Of a DNA stretch of 64,000 nt, positions 38,120 to 55,539 are shown in pieces (the stretch's first letter is position 1; every line of letters begins with the position of its first letter). Origin of the DNA: Rallus limicola (Eukaryota > Chordata > Aves > Gruiformes > Rallidae). The stretch spans positions 7,814,001-7,878,000 of the forward strand of contig JAKCOZ010000008.1 of NCBI GenBank assembly GCA_022605955.1. The letters run 5' to 3'. A program made the translations under genes and the position numbers. The notes below the pieces were generated by a model. It was not told where the DNA came from. It saw nothing but the letters and a program-made list of their open reading frames with translations, and did not search any database.

Positions 38120-41100
38120 TCAGAGGGACGTATCCATCTCACTGCCTTCGGAACAAGTCAACAAATATTGGGGAAGGGCTCCAACATTGTTGCAAATGAC
38201 AAAGGTTTCAGGATTGTATTCATTGTCTACTAAGCTGTCATACAGCTTAATGCCACCCTCCTTGGCTGACAGGGGCATAATACAAGAAGGATTGCCTTTA
38301 GTGTATAAGCCTGTTAATACATCAGCCTCAAACACATAGATTTTAGAGTCTGTTTCCCACATATCTTTATCTTTCAGCAGGCTTTTCAGGTTCCTCGTAA
38401 AGTAGATGCCAGCTCCGTATTTTTGTTCTGGAAAAAGAAAAAATAATTTTAAAAAGCCTTTAACAATTGCTTCTTTTTACTAAGACACTGCTTCTTGGTT
38501 CAGTTTCATGTTACTCCTCAGTGTGTAATTTGGAAGTACATTTGCTTTGAGTGGCACTGATGAAGGCTCTGGCCTCCCACTGAAATGACGAGCAAATGAC
38601 AGCTGATGGCCATTCGGGTTTAACTGCTACTTGGATGGTGACTGTTTGGATTTCACTGTTAATCCAGTGATAAAAAAATCAAGGCATAATGTATTTCTAT
38701 AAACACTACTGTCAGTGTGTAGTAGGGACTCTGATAAGCACCAGAAAAGGAAAGATTTTAATAATGCAAACTACAAAAATAAGCTCTGGGATTTATAAGG
38801 AGAACGCCGCATACAAACGCTATTACAGTATCATGTGGAAAAGCGCAAAGAAATTAAGTTAGACCATCTCCCTAGTTACTATTCTGAAAGTGTGAAAATG
38901 TGCCCTGTACATTGCAGAGACAGGGAAAGGCAAATACCCACTTTGTGAACAGTTCATTGCCTGAAATCCCAAACTCTTCATTTGACAAGCAAAGTAGCGT
39001 GCCCTTCACCTACGGCAGGATGAAGTGCTAAATCCTTATTCTTGCCATTTCTGAAAACATCTGCCTGACACCCTGTCTACTAAAAGACTGTACAGACACC
39101 ACTACTTCTTCCCAAATGTACTCTAGTTTGAATGGCAGCCTGCTGCCTCTGATCACACCTGATTTGAGCAGGGGCTTAGGCGAGATGACTTTCAGAAGTG
39201 CCTTCCAGACTTAATTAGTCTGAGATTCCTTTGAACATGTTTTAAAGAATCGGGCTGCTGAATGCATGTTTGCAGCAAGTAAATAAGGATCTTGACTTTC
39301 TTTAAAGAGCCACATGACAAAATAAAACTTGGACATGGCATTACATATTACTGTATATTAACAATTCTGTCAGGAATGTCTGGGCTAGGCTAGAATCCAG
39401 GTTTAACCTCCCAGAGCCTTACTGACTCTACAGCATCAGGAAAGAGAAACAGGAAAATCTTATTACAGGTAAAAAACCAAGCTCATGACTACATGCAGGT
39501 AAGAAATGGTTCTTGTTTAGGAATGCTATTTTTTCTGATGTAAATTCAACTTCAGTAGTCAGTCATTGTTTTGATTAAAAGATGCCAAAGCAAGTCACTA
39601 CCTGCTGGTGGAGAATACATCCGGTGAAACCCACTCTGGCATACCAAGCTACAGAACTGAGCAGGAACACGCTGGTACAACTTGTGGCTTGTTCCGCTGA
39701 CACCTTGGCTTGCTTTCTTTTTTTTCATTTGTTGGAATGCAGCAGATAAAAGAGGATTACGTATCTTTTCAATCTGTAACACAAAAGTGTAGTATAAGCA
39801 AACAGGGACCAATATCTGTGAAATCCATGACTGCTCTTGTTCTGGCTACATTCTCTAATGTAAGAACCTTTGATTTAGCTTGTATGCACTGACCATGAAA
39901 AGATATCTGATGTGTGCAACTGATACAAAGAAAAAGAACCATGTCACTATCCCATGTGTGTCACTGACATCAGTGGGAGTATGTTGTAGCATATGGATTT
40001 CCAGTAACTGAGTTGTGCTGAACAGATTATCACAACTATACAGGAGAATAACCCCGGGGGATGATCATGTAAAGAGCTGCAAGTTAAAAAACTTGTCTAA
40101 GTCATGTAACTGAGCTACAACTACTCATCACAGCAGCATTGGTTTAAATTCTATTATAGCTTTTGCACTGAGACTCAAAGTCTTTAGTTCTGCTGATCAA
40201 GAAGCACTTGCTTTCACCTGGTTGGTATCTGCCTTTATTTCCATGTTAAATACCCTTCTCAGACGAAAGGCAGCTCAGCACTTTCCCGTTACCAGCTGTT
40301 GCTACAAAACCCTCTTTAGGATTTCTGTACTTCTCTATGTTGCTCAGCCTTGTCCTCCTCCAGTTCTCTAAAGCATCAATATCCAAGCAAGATCCCGGCT
40401 TCAACACACTACTAATCAGATCATAACTCTCAGTTGCTAATTTTTGGTGTCAAGCTCACAAGAAGAAAACAGAGTAACTGCATAAGTGTCCTGGAATATT
40501 GTACTCACTCTTACATACCAGTCTTGTATTTCTGTTAAGTCCTATAAAGGAACATTCAGAACATGAACTTTGAGACAGAATATAGTTAAAAGGACTCCTC
40601 AGAGTTTAACCACCCTTTTTGAGTGATTATTTGCATTACGTTTAAGATCATTTTTATTAGGAGTAAAGACTACAGTGATTTTTAAGATTAAGCTGATCTG
40701 ATCTTAAAAGCAATATATTGAAATAGTTCCACCAGTTTTTTAAGCATATAGTTAAACATGTTAGTTCAAAGGTATCAGCTGAGATTTAGTTTTGACACAA
40801 ATACCCTCTTTACCTTGAGAACATGCAGTCCAGCTTTTTCAAACTGTTTCTGTCTGTCTTTAAACTCCTGAAGGTGTGATTCCACCAGTGAAATCTGGAT
40901 ATAGTTCGTAGTATTTGTCTCATGAAGGGGGTCTTCTGAAAGCTGACCTGCTTCTGGTTGGACTGGATACAAATAAGGGAGTAAAATTTTCATGTATCAA
41001 AATATCTGAAGCAAAGGCACAGAGAAAGGATCCAATACTTCAGTTTGGTAGTTTAATTAAGAACAAAGAATGTTAAATATTTTCTTAAGTAATGCCAGAG

Positions 41101-44100
41101 GCTAATATTGAGAGGGACTGATACATACAATAACCCCCTTTTTTATTAAAGAAACGAGAGAGAATTGAAGAAAAGCAATCTATCTTCTCTGTTAACATCT
41201 CTCCACAGCCCAACTTTCCTACCATGACTATACTGAATGACAGTACAAACACAAGGAGAAATGGATTATCACTCAGTATCTTTTTGTAACACCACGAGTT
41301 CTAGCAACTGTTAATGGAAGTCCAGGGCTCTGCAGGACAAGTCCATTGCCGGGTGCCACAACAGCACTCCATCTGTAGTTAACAAAAGAGGTCAGCAAAG
41401 GTATTAAGCAAATGTGTTAAGTGCAGATCTGGTAAGTCTCCATTTGCCAGGCTTTAAAGTGAAGCTGTCCTGGAGGAAGCCAGCATTACAGCTGGCTGTA
41501 CAAGGATGAACTGCCAAGTAACCAAAGCTAATGGTCTTTCAGGGGCTCATATAATAAAAGTATAGTATGGTTGGTTATCAAAGCAATGCTGAGTATCTAT
41601 CTGTGTGAACTGAATCTGTCCACTCTCAGCAACAGAAAGATCTAAGTTGCTTGATCTAAGAAAGATCTAAGCATGCTTGACATTGTTTAGGCACTTACTT
41701 AATTAGTCACTTATTTACTCTACATACCCACTAAGTGCAGCAGTTTGTCTTGGTTGGCTTTAGTCTCCTCCTGCATACGAAGCAGTAATTCTTCAGTTGC
41801 AAGCACTGCATTGATCACAGCATCAGGGGGGCCTTGAAATTTCAGTCTCGCTTTCCCCCCTCGCACTTCTTCTGATACACATACACTAGACTGCTGCTTT
41901 TGAGCCAGTTCTGCAAATTCATTTTTGCTGAGGTTAAAAATGAAGTTGTTTTCAATAACAGCACTATGTCTTTCCTGAATTTGTACCACACTTTGAATCC
42001 ATGCTTCTGCTGCTTCCAACATTGTACGTGAGATCCCTTTAAGTTCAATAGCTGGTTCATTATTTGCCATCTCTTTTACACTTTGGCTGCCTGACTCTGC
42101 ACCTGGAAGTAAGAGATTTATTTTATACAACTGCATTGGAAGAGTGAAGAGCTTTCACAAATTCCTATATGTAATCTAAAATGTACAGTGCAAGAAACAC
42201 ACTACTCTCCTGGTATGCTCAAAAAAAAATATAGATTACATACCAGGAGGTAAGGCTTCCAGGGTATCAAAACCCAAACCATCACACTTTGCAGAATTTA
42301 TTTGCCTTCCACGAAATTATTTCCAACAAGTTAGGCACTTACAATGATTTTTATGTTTGAAAAACATAAAAACCATGAGGGACTACCCAGTTCCATTCCT
42401 ATTAATGTAAAGTGTAAAAATGCAAAGCACTCACACATTTTTGCAAATACTAAGTTCTTTTCAAAGGAATATGATTTCAGTGCAGAAATGCTCATTTACT
42501 TGAAATGCCCCTTCTGTTCATTACTTACCCAAATGATCACTTCTGTTGTGATACTGATTTTTTTTCAGGTTTTGTGCTGCTGAATAAATTTTTCTCTGGA
42601 AAACCTTGAAAGAGAAAAGTTTAGGAGCAGTTTGCAATCTCCATTGTCAAATATGCAATAGGTCTCTTCAAAACTCTGTTAGATGTGCAGTTTACAGCTG
42701 TAGTTACACAGCCTCCCCCCCAAAATTCTGATATTGTTAACACTGTAATCCTAACAACACCAAATGCACTCCTGTTCTATGCCTCCTAAGGTATGACACC
42801 TCACTAACTGAATGGCACCTTTATCAGCTTCTTGTGGTTATGGCACATCTGGAACTCATGGAACCACAGTAAAGGTGTTCGTTACTTACAGTTCAATGCC
42901 GATGAATCTTTACGAAATTCTAAACCCCAGACTAATCCCCTGTCTTCACCCCAAAACTCCTCTTTGTGATCACATATGGGAAGCTTCTGAGAAACACTGC
43001 TGCTCTGCTAGGCAGGGGATTTGGCATCTGGCAAATTGCCTTTCCTTCTTTTTTCAGCAAGAATTTCTGCTGTGCTTTAATCATCAAGGAATTAAATGAT
43101 GAGCACATAGCTGTCATACAGCTTCGTTTGAGTTATGGCACTGTTACAGAACATGGATCAGATCTTACAATCACAGAACCATGGAATGGTTTGAGTTGGA
43201 AGGGACCTTAAAGATTTCTCCACCTAGTTCTTGCACCTATTGAAAGAATGGACAGTTGAAGTTAAATAGGAAAAAAAAGAAACCTCTGTACTTTGGTAAC
43301 AGATGGCTATCTAAAACTTACTAATACTTGTGTATTAATCACATTGGCCAAATACTCAAAATGTGGAAAATGGCACGCTGCAGTTGAAATTATCCACTGT
43401 CTGTCTGCAACCCTTCTATCACATTAGGTCATATAATGTGTTGATAGTGATTTGCCCTAGGAATTTCATGCCAAAAAAAGGTTAAAGAAATTTCCTGAGG
43501 AAGAATACATTTATTCCCTAATGAGTTAAGAGTAGACTCTTTCTTATAAATTTGCTGACAGTCATGAGAATTTCAGAGCTCCCTTCCCACATTATCAAAC
43601 CACAGGGTGAAGACTTCTGGTTTAGAGAAAATAAAGATTTGTAAAGATTAAAAGTAACTGTTAATAAGGAAAATAGTTTCATAGAGGTGACCTGCTGCTC
43701 ACCAATGTTATTAATAGTACAGAATTGAGATTATCTTAATTTGCTGTCATCTATGGGAGTATTTTTACAGTTTTGGATTTTCCTTATTGGTAGTTAACAA
43801 CACATTTGTTACCTGATAGTAATTGATGTCATCTGGGCACAAGACAAACTGCACATCTATCTTATTCTTAGGGTTTTCCACGGCAAAATTTAAAACCTCT
43901 TCAATCATGATGTCTGCCACTGTATCAACAGGCAGACTAAACGACCAGATCCCCTTTGCTGGAAAAGAAACTGAGGCAGCTTTCATGTCCCGAATACAAG
44001 ACAGGCATCTTTTCATTGCAGCTTTCAATTCCTGCAGGAAAAACAAGTGTTTCAGTCCTCACATCACTGAACACGGAAATCAATTAAAATGCAATCTAAC

Positions 44101-47100
44101 TGATCATCACCTCACGCACTAACGCCATGTGCTGGTATTGCGGCCATATAATGTGCAGTATAAAGGAACAGGGCAGTTTATACCCCTTTGTTACTATCAG
44201 TTCCTTGTATGAAGAAGAATATCTAAGCTGACGCCAAAGCTCATCCTGAAGACCTGAACCCGCTTTTTGCACCAGTTGTCTTGAAACTGGAGAGTCAATA
44301 TCACCACTCGCAAGCACGCAGTTAACAACAGCTGTAGTCTAGAAGAAAAGAGAGCAAAGTTTCAGCGTGTTTCAAGTTTACTATTTGCAAGCTTTGCTAT
44401 TAGAGAGACCACTCTTTCTAGGAACTAGCTAAAAAGTTAAATTAATCCATTTAAATGATGTACTGTTTAAAGGTAAGGTGCACATCATCTTTTTTTCTGC
44501 TGTTTCAGTGATTGCTGACTAACTCCAGTAGTCTGTAAATTACAGGGGGAAAAAAAGCAAAGCAAAAAATTAGTAGAGTTGTAGGGAATGCATGACAAAA
44601 TGTGAATTCCTATGATGAAGATGAATACTAACATAGGGATGTATTATTATTATTATTATTCATCCAACCTCTGGCTACTTCCTATTATACCATGACAGCA
44701 TGTATACAAAAAAGAAATTAAAATGTTCTATGTTAAATACCCATTTAGAAAAAAAAACCAACCAACCAACAAACAAACAACAACTCCTTGCTGCTATAAT
44801 TTATTTACCATTTGTAAATTCTCATCGGGCTGAGAAGACAACTATTTAGGGAACAGAAAAAAATCTGTTCTGAACTCTTGAGCTCTAAATCCTGCAAAGA
44901 CTTGGAGGCAACTCCATGTTCAACATATTACAGGGCAGACTTACCTTCTGCTCTTCAAGGGCGCTTCTTACAATGCTCAAGTGAATACTTCCATGTTTGA
45001 GGAGATCTGAAGGCTGGCTTGCTGAAGCTGAAAGAGTTTCCTGAAGCGAACTGGTATCAACCAGAAGCCTTTCACAGGCCTTCCTCATTTCTTCAACTGT
45101 ACGCTCACAAATGTTCACGAGGCGAATTTCTTTGAGACAAGTTGGTGGATTTGCCTCAACAAATTCCTTTATAGTCATTACAATCACTTGAGCACATAAA
45201 TCAACTGGGAAGCCAAAAATACCTGAACTCACTGCTGGGATAGCCACAGACTTTATATTATTTTCTGGAGCACTGATGTACTTCAGAACATTTACAATAA
45301 CTTTCTGAAGTAGGTAGCAACATTCTTCCTTTTCATGAAAGCCCCACCTTGGACCAACTGCATGAATAATTTTCTTACAAGGAAGTTTCCCTCCATCTGT
45401 CACTGCTATTAGGCCAGGTGTGAGTTTTCCATACTTCTGAATAAAAAGATTGCTTTGCTCTTGTATTTCTTGCCCTCCAGCTTTCACAAGAGCTAAAGCA
45501 AGTCCTCCTCCATGGTTTAGGAATTCATTGGCTGCATTCACCACAGCATCAACTTTGTGTTTTCCGAGATCATCCTTACAAACACAAATCTCAATTCCTT
45601 GCTTTAGTTTTTTCCTGTATATTTCAACAGTGCATTTGAAGGCCAATGTACAAGCAAACTTTTTGTAAATGAGATTACTTAGGCAGTCCTCCCTTTTCTT
45701 AAGAGTTTCATAGGCATCTTTATTGATGTGGATCATCAGGCTGTCCTCATCCATTGCCATGCTTGACTCTAGGATACAGAATAAAGTGAAATCGAATATA
45801 TTATTGTCAAAGCATTACTTTTTATGTACAAGTGTGCTTTATAGCTCTCAATATTATCCTACTGTCATTATTTACCGATAATTTCTGTCAGTCTGACCTT
45901 AACTTATTTGGATTCTGAGAAACATCCAGTATTACCTTGCTCACTGTTTCTTCTAAATCTGTGAATACTTTCATTTCCATTTTCTCAAACAGTCACCAGC
46001 TCCCTTCTGTAAACAAACACTGGTAGACACAGGAGTGGCCAGCTGCTGAAAGACCACATACCCTCCTCTGAAGCAGTCTCTCTTCAATATTATCTTCTTG
46101 TGACCCAGAAGATGGTCAGACCTGGTGAAATATGCCCTGAGCCCCCAAACAGCCTGCTCAGAGTCCTCTCAGCCAAGGAATTACCAGCATATAGCCTGTA
46201 GGTCCCTTGGTCAAATACTTTTTCTTTAGAAGTGTCTGATCAATTTTCTTTCCCTATTTTTCCTCCAAAGGCACTAAAATATAACAACTTTATTACTAAG
46301 TCTGTAATGACTTCAGGGTCTGGGTTTGCCTTGCTGGTTACCTAAGGAGGAAGCTTGTTTAAAATGTGTGTGCTCCTGCTACTTGCTCGCTCTCTCTTTT
46401 CTTCTGTTTATATTCCCCACCACTGACACAAACATTGTCAGGGGCATATTCTTAAATGTATCAGTGACATAATCTGAATTAAAAAAACCCTCAAAAACAA
46501 ACCACAAAACAAACCACCACACAGCAACACAACTGAATAGGGTAAGATAAAATAGTGAGGAGAAAAAAAAAGCAGGCAAGTGTGAGAGGAACTTCTTAGG
46601 TTCTGTTACAGGGCTTTGTTAACTGGCTTCAGTGCCACTGTGATGCTGAGCTGCATTTGCTACTAACACTCCACCTGAGAAAGCAGGTGCGAATATGGAG
46701 GCTTCAAAATGATTGTAAAAGCAGAAAACACCACTTCCCCACCCCCCCTACCCCGCTGTGAGCTTGCTATGCTGAGTAGGCTGAAGCCTGCCTCTGCCCT
46801 CTCCAGGGCATTCCTAGCATTTTGTTACTGATTTCCAGCAAGGTCCAAGGGTGAGTACCCTTGGCTTTTGCAAAGTCAGTGACTCACAACTACACCGCAG
46901 AGAATATTTGCAGATACATCCATTTAACCGTGCCACGAGGATCTTATGCTGAGCTTTGTCTTTCATTCTGTCACTCTCCTTTGGTCAGCAGATAAAGCCC
47001 ACAAGCGAGTTATTTCTTTGTACAGCACTTATGAATTCAGAAGGGCTTTTTAAACCACTTTTTTTTTAGAGAACAAAACCAATGTTGAATAGTTGGGCAG

Positions 47101-47536
47101 TTTTTACACTATCACTATGGCTATACAGCCCTCTCCTGGCAGATATCAGCAGTACTATATGCAGTAGTTACATTAATTAGTGTAAATCTTTTTTTGCAAG
47201 AGTTTAATCAAACCTTCCTCCAGGGTATGCTATCTGCCTGTAAGAAGAGTCTAATGTTTTGCATATACAAAGTGTACACAGTGATCTATCCACTCGGGAG
47301 CTGTTACTTTAAAAGACAAACACAAGCAAGTGCTGTGGAGGTAATGAATAGTAACGTTGATTCATAACTCCGTGTAATTCGCATGTTTTGGGTTGCTCTT
47401 GGCTATCACACGTTGATGTCTTGCAGTTTGCTGGCTGAAGCTGGCCATTTTCAACTTAAATACAGGAACGTGCTTTCGCAGATAGCTAAATGAGAGGCTT
47501 ACCTAAAACACCCTCCTCTGCCGAGGCCTCTGGCAT
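38120..47536 (-). CDS. PARP9: PARP9 (BAL1): two macrodomains and an inactive PARP domain
   Basis: Interferon-linked ADP-ribose reader that pairs with DTX3L in DNA damage and antiviral signalling. Coding exons in transcript order: 47536-47503, 45768-44945, 44338-44111, 44031-43813, 42595-42529, 42102-41728, 40962-40814, 39773-39602, 38427-38120. They total 2376 nt, 791 aa plus TGA (human 854). Macrodomain 1 is about residues 70-245 ([35 protein letters not shown]). Macrodomain 2, about 287-440, is degenerate: the NAAN site reads [10 protein letters not shown]. The C-terminal PARP fold, about 640-791, keeps [20 protein letters not shown] and YNPETFVI. The LFHG-type catalytic His is Gln (LYQRV), as in human PARP9, so transferase activity of the lone subunit is unlikely. 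A start at the in-frame ATG 45760 (MAMDEDS) is an alternative. Confidence 0.93.
43165..43240 (-). mobile_element. Short CR1 tail fragment
   Basis: A small inverted CR1 3' end (TCACAGAACCATGGAATGGTTTG then TTGGAAGGGACCTTAAAGA), truncated after about 75 bp, in a PARP9 intron. Confidence 0.7.
44643..44662. repeat. (ATT)n microsatellite
   Basis: About six perfect ATT/TTA units in the PARP9 intron between the exons at 44338 and 44945. An AACC/AAAC-type simple repeat lies nearby, about 44758-44782. Confidence 0.8.
45769..47502 (-). other. PARP9: PARP9 first coding intron
   Basis: 1.7 kb of mostly AT-rich sequence with short A/T-rich runs. No CR1 element, exon or RNA gene is recognised. It separates the 11-codon first coding exon from the macrodomain 1 exon. 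Confidence 0.5.
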
Positions 47537-48128
47537 GAAACTCTATTGTAAAAATAAAAGAGAGACAAGACGTTACTGCCTGACAGGCGGCATTCCCACA
47601 GGCACGGTTCTGTGGCAAGCAAAGCGGGCAGCACCACCTTTCCAAAGCTTCGCGTGAAGTTTTCTAACATTTAAAACTCTATTCAGAGCTGAAAGGCCGG
47701 TGACCGGGGCTTGGCGGGTGGCTGCTTACCCCCGGGTTACTCTGGCTCCGGCGGACCGCGGGTGGTGACAAGCCGGGTAAGTTTCGCCTCGTCCCGAGGG
47801 CCAGGACAGGGAACAGCGCTTCCCCCCCGCCCTACCCCTCCCGGTGCCCAACTGCCGTTGGCAGCGCAGGCGTTAAGGCCCTGAGAACCCGTCCTGGCCT
47901 GGCGCGCAGGTCAGCCGCGGCTCCGCGGGACGTGAGGGAGTTGCTGCCCGGCGGAGGGCTGCCCCTCGGGGGAACAGACGCCAACCCCGGCCCCTCGTCC
48001 TCCCCGCCTCCACCCCTTCTCTGTTACCTGTAAAATCCCCATTAAGGGGCGCGCGGCTCTCTCCCTCTCGGTGCCGTGAGCAGGAGCGGGGCCCGGGGCG
48101 GGGATCGCGGCCCCGAGCGGCGGAGCGG

Positions 48129-48144
48129 GAAACGAAAGCGAAAC
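48129..48144 (+). promoter_or_regulatory. ISRE / IRF element in PARP9-DTX3L promoter
   Basis: GAAACGAAAGCGAAAC: three GAAA units with 2-nt spacers, the ideal ISGF3/IRF9 and IRF-family recognition pattern. It sits 19 bp upstream of the DTX3L ATG in the shared CpG-rich promoter, so it could drive both genes. Confidence 0.85.
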
Positions 48145-48162
48145 TGGGCAGCGACGAGGAAC

Positions 48163-53429
<5,267 letters not shown>

Positions 53430-54320
53430 AGAAAGTTATCAACCATCAAGGCTTAACTGAACATGTTAATTTACTACTCATGCAATAAGAAGAAAGAAGC
53501 TACTTTGTTCAGCTGTACTTAGATCACTTGTATTCCGCAGTCAGCTAAGAAAAGTAATCTTTTTTTTCACCAAACAATCTATATTCTTTTTGCACATAAT
53601 TTACTTCCTTGAATAATGCTTCCCTATCTGCGTTACCTTGACAGAATTTGGGTCTTGTGAGTGCAGCGTCACTTCTTGTTCTCCTTCTCAAATATCAAAT
53701 TGTGAGTCTTACATTACTAGTGAACCTGTTCTTCATTTTTTCTTTTAAGTCTTCAATCTGACCACCAAAACTGACTGATACACTACTAGCTCTTGTGCAG
53801 TGAAGCACTTACTTCAGCTTTGTGTTATTACAGCTGTCATCACGTCCTAACCCATCTGATGGAAGATTTTTACACAGCTGTAACAGTATCAGCTATGATC
53901 TTCTGCTTCTTTTCCTTTTCAGGATAGAAATGTCATTATTGGTTTGGGTTTTAAACATTAAAAAGTATAGATAACATACGGGGGGGGGGGGCACACGGGT
54001 GCTGCTCTATTTTAAACCCTGCAGAAAGAGCCGCGCTGGAGAAATGAATAACGGTGCCGGTGGCCGCCTCTGATACCCTGTCCTGCTTCTGTGCCTTCTG
54101 CTCTGTTTAAGCTTAAATACTACTTTTAAGTCCCCTTTGCAACTATAAATCCCAAGTTCCCTTGTAGTTGTATCATAAAGATACTTTGTTGCTACTCCGC
54201 GTATGTGCGGTCTGCTAATCACCTCTGCTGTGGGGTGGAAAAAATAGCTTTCATGCAATGGTTGTGAGTTAAGCTGCTCTTGTTAAGGTATTAAATATAA
54301 TGAATAAAGAAAATATAAAA
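53430..54320 (+). other. DTX3L: DTX3L 3' UTR and downstream
   Basis: Noncoding AT-rich sequence after the TAA. Candidate poly(A) signals are ATTAAA near 53958 and AATAAA at 54303-54308. A 12-base G run lies at about 53981-53992. The true transcript end cannot be fixed. Confidence 0.45.
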
Positions 54321-55500
54321 ATACCATCTGCTCAGTTCTGCATTCTTCTGTACAAGTTTTCCCTTCTGTTTTAGATATGTATAGCTGGGGGGGTGGTTGC
54401 ATTTAGGAGCTTCCCAGCAGTGCTGTGATTTGGGGGGATTTAGCCCCCATACTACCCCTTTTTTCTTTTTCTTTTTTCTTATAATGTATTTTGAAGATTC
54501 CCACATTGTGAATAGGCAGTACTATACCACCTTGACTTTCAGATTTATTAGTATTGGACGCTGGTTTATTTCCATGGGGGTTGGGGTGACTTTCCCATTG
54601 TGGTTTGTTTTATATTTGTATTCACGCTGTTTCAGGTTTCCTGCATTTTCTGTGCAGTAAGATACCAATTGTTTTTAAATTACTGCTTTTCTGCACACAG
54701 AAACTAGCTGTCAACATCAACTCTCAAATTCTTCCAGTCTTTTCTTTCACTTTCTGTCCCAACAAACCGGTTCACTGATGTCAGATTCTTGTCTAACAAT
54801 TATCCATGGCAAAGTTTTGCAGGCTGAGTTTTAAAGCAGAGTCCTGTTAACTGTCAATGAAAGCCCACAAGCCTTTGCCCTGTAACTAGCTGGACAGACC
54901 TGTACTTTCTAATCATAGCTGTGCAGCTTAGGGAAAAAAGTTACACAATTTGCAATCAAAGTCAGGTGTTTTGTCTGGGTTACAGTAAGGGAGGAGAGCA
55001 TGCACCTGGGGTAACTGTAGAGAGAATTTGGAAACAAAAGTTTAGTTGCCTGTCAAGAAACAAAGGTATCCTCAGGGGTCTGCTCCAGCTGATACCCACC
55101 TGTGCTTATCATTTTAATGTTTGGCTATTACCCATTTCCTCAACTTTTTTCCTTCCTTTCAGTGAAATTGGGAGGGGAAGCAGGAGAGGAAAACTGTCAT
55201 TAGTCTGCTATTTGGTTGTCTCCTATTTGAGCACATTAGTGAGAAAAAACAACAGCAAGAAGTAGCTGAAAAGTGCAAGGGGAAGTCCTGAGCTCATGGT
55301 TCAAAATGCCCCAGCTAGCTGACACAGTGGCCCGAGGAGAACGTTCTTCCATCGCAATCTCCACAGTTGTATTTCTGAAGGAGAACGATGGAAACAGGTG
55401 CTTGTGCTGTGACTCACTTTGAAAGCACAGCGTCGGGAGGGTGAGGTCACCGTTACCCAGCGCCTAACCTTTATAACCTAGGGCACTGAAAACAACCTGT
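54321..55500. other. Intergenic DTX3L-PARP14
   Basis: About 1.2 kb without recognisable exon, repeat or RNA gene before the GC-rich PARP14 promoter begins. Confidence 0.5.
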
Positions 55501-55539
55501 TTTTCCTAACATCGGCTTCTTGTACGACTCTGGGGGAGT

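Noticed and set aside
45758..45760. PARP9 start at MAMDEDS
   Set aside because: Possible, but the upstream exon 47503-47542 has an in-frame ATG and good splice sites. Kept only as an alternative.
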